Under the pieces are notes generated by a model. That model was not told the DNA's origin. It made no database searches and worked only from the letters and a program-made list of their open reading frames with translations. From JBOGEB01 sp050743125 (GTDB taxonomy: Bacteria; Actinomycetota; Nitriliruptoria; Euzebyales; Egibacteraceae): a stretch of DNA of 5,931 bases. The translations under genes were made by a program, and so were the position numbers. Positions 5,880-5,931 of the stretch are shown piece after piece. The stretch spans positions 1 through 5,931 of the forward strand of contig JBOGEB010000238.1 of assembly GCA_050743125.1 (NCBI GenBank), given 5' to 3'. How positions within the stretch are numbered: the first letter of the stretch is position 1; each line of letters begins with the position of its first letter.

Positions 5880-5906
5880 CCAGCGCTGGTGCTGCAGCGG
5901 TACCGC
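5880..5906. promoter_or_regulatory. Cluster of short palindromes upstream of the regulator, possible operator
   Basis: Three perfect palindromes lie close together 63 to 89 bases upstream of the regulator start: CCAGCGCTGG (5880-5889), GCTGCAGC (5891-5898) and GCGGTACCGC (5897-5906). The centres of the two 10-base palindromes are 17 bases apart. Their position fits an operator or promoter-proximal site, perhaps autoregulatory. The composition is GC-rich, so chance palindromes are not rare. I see no convincing -35/-10 pair; TACGCT on the minus strand at 5862-5857 is only a weak -10 candidate. Confidence 0.3.
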
Positions 5907-5931
5907 AGCGGTGCTGTCACTACGGAGCGGC

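Overview
The window is very GC-rich, with strong G/C preference at third codon positions, GTG as well as ATG starts and AAGGAG-type ribosome binding sites. These traits and the recognisable gene families point to an actinomycete, probably a Streptomyces-like or related filamentous genus. The species cannot be read from the sequence.

Layout. Bases 1 to about 130 carry, on the minus strand, a fragment of a pyruvate phosphate dikinase-type (PEP-utilising) enzyme that runs off the left edge and loses homology abruptly near base 125. From there a compact plus-strand operon begins: the end of an unrecognised protein (stop at 319), an adenylate-kinase-like P-loop protein (316-1113), a radical SAM/SPASM protein (1159-2310), a NUDIX hydrolase (2322-2771), a PfkB-like sugar/nucleoside kinase homologue (2768-3724) and a cupin-like protein (3753-4403). 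Two junctions are ATGA stop/start overlaps and the other gaps are 11 to 45 bases, so the genes are almost certainly co-transcribed. A hairpin-forming segment at 4404-4451 separates the operon from a convergent minus-strand gene (5817-4447) for a helix-turn-helix/TPR-type regulator. The regulator's upstream region (5821-5931) contains clustered short palindromes.

How the genes may work together. An NMP-kinase-like protein, a NUDIX hydrolase and a PfkB-like protein all belong to families that act on nucleotides, nucleosides or phosphorylated sugars. A radical SAM/SPASM enzyme and a cupin could supply a difficult C-C, C-S or oxidative step. No precursor peptide is visible, so a small-molecule (nucleotide- or sugar-derived) product is at least as plausible as a RiPP. 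Three of the proteins depart from their family's key residues: the kinase-like protein has FPGN where adenylate kinases have FPRT, the PfkB homologue has GAGA instead of the catalytic GAGD, and the cupin lacks the motif-1 glutamate. This set may be an undescribed metabolic or biosynthetic cassette; its substrate cannot be deduced from the sequence alone.
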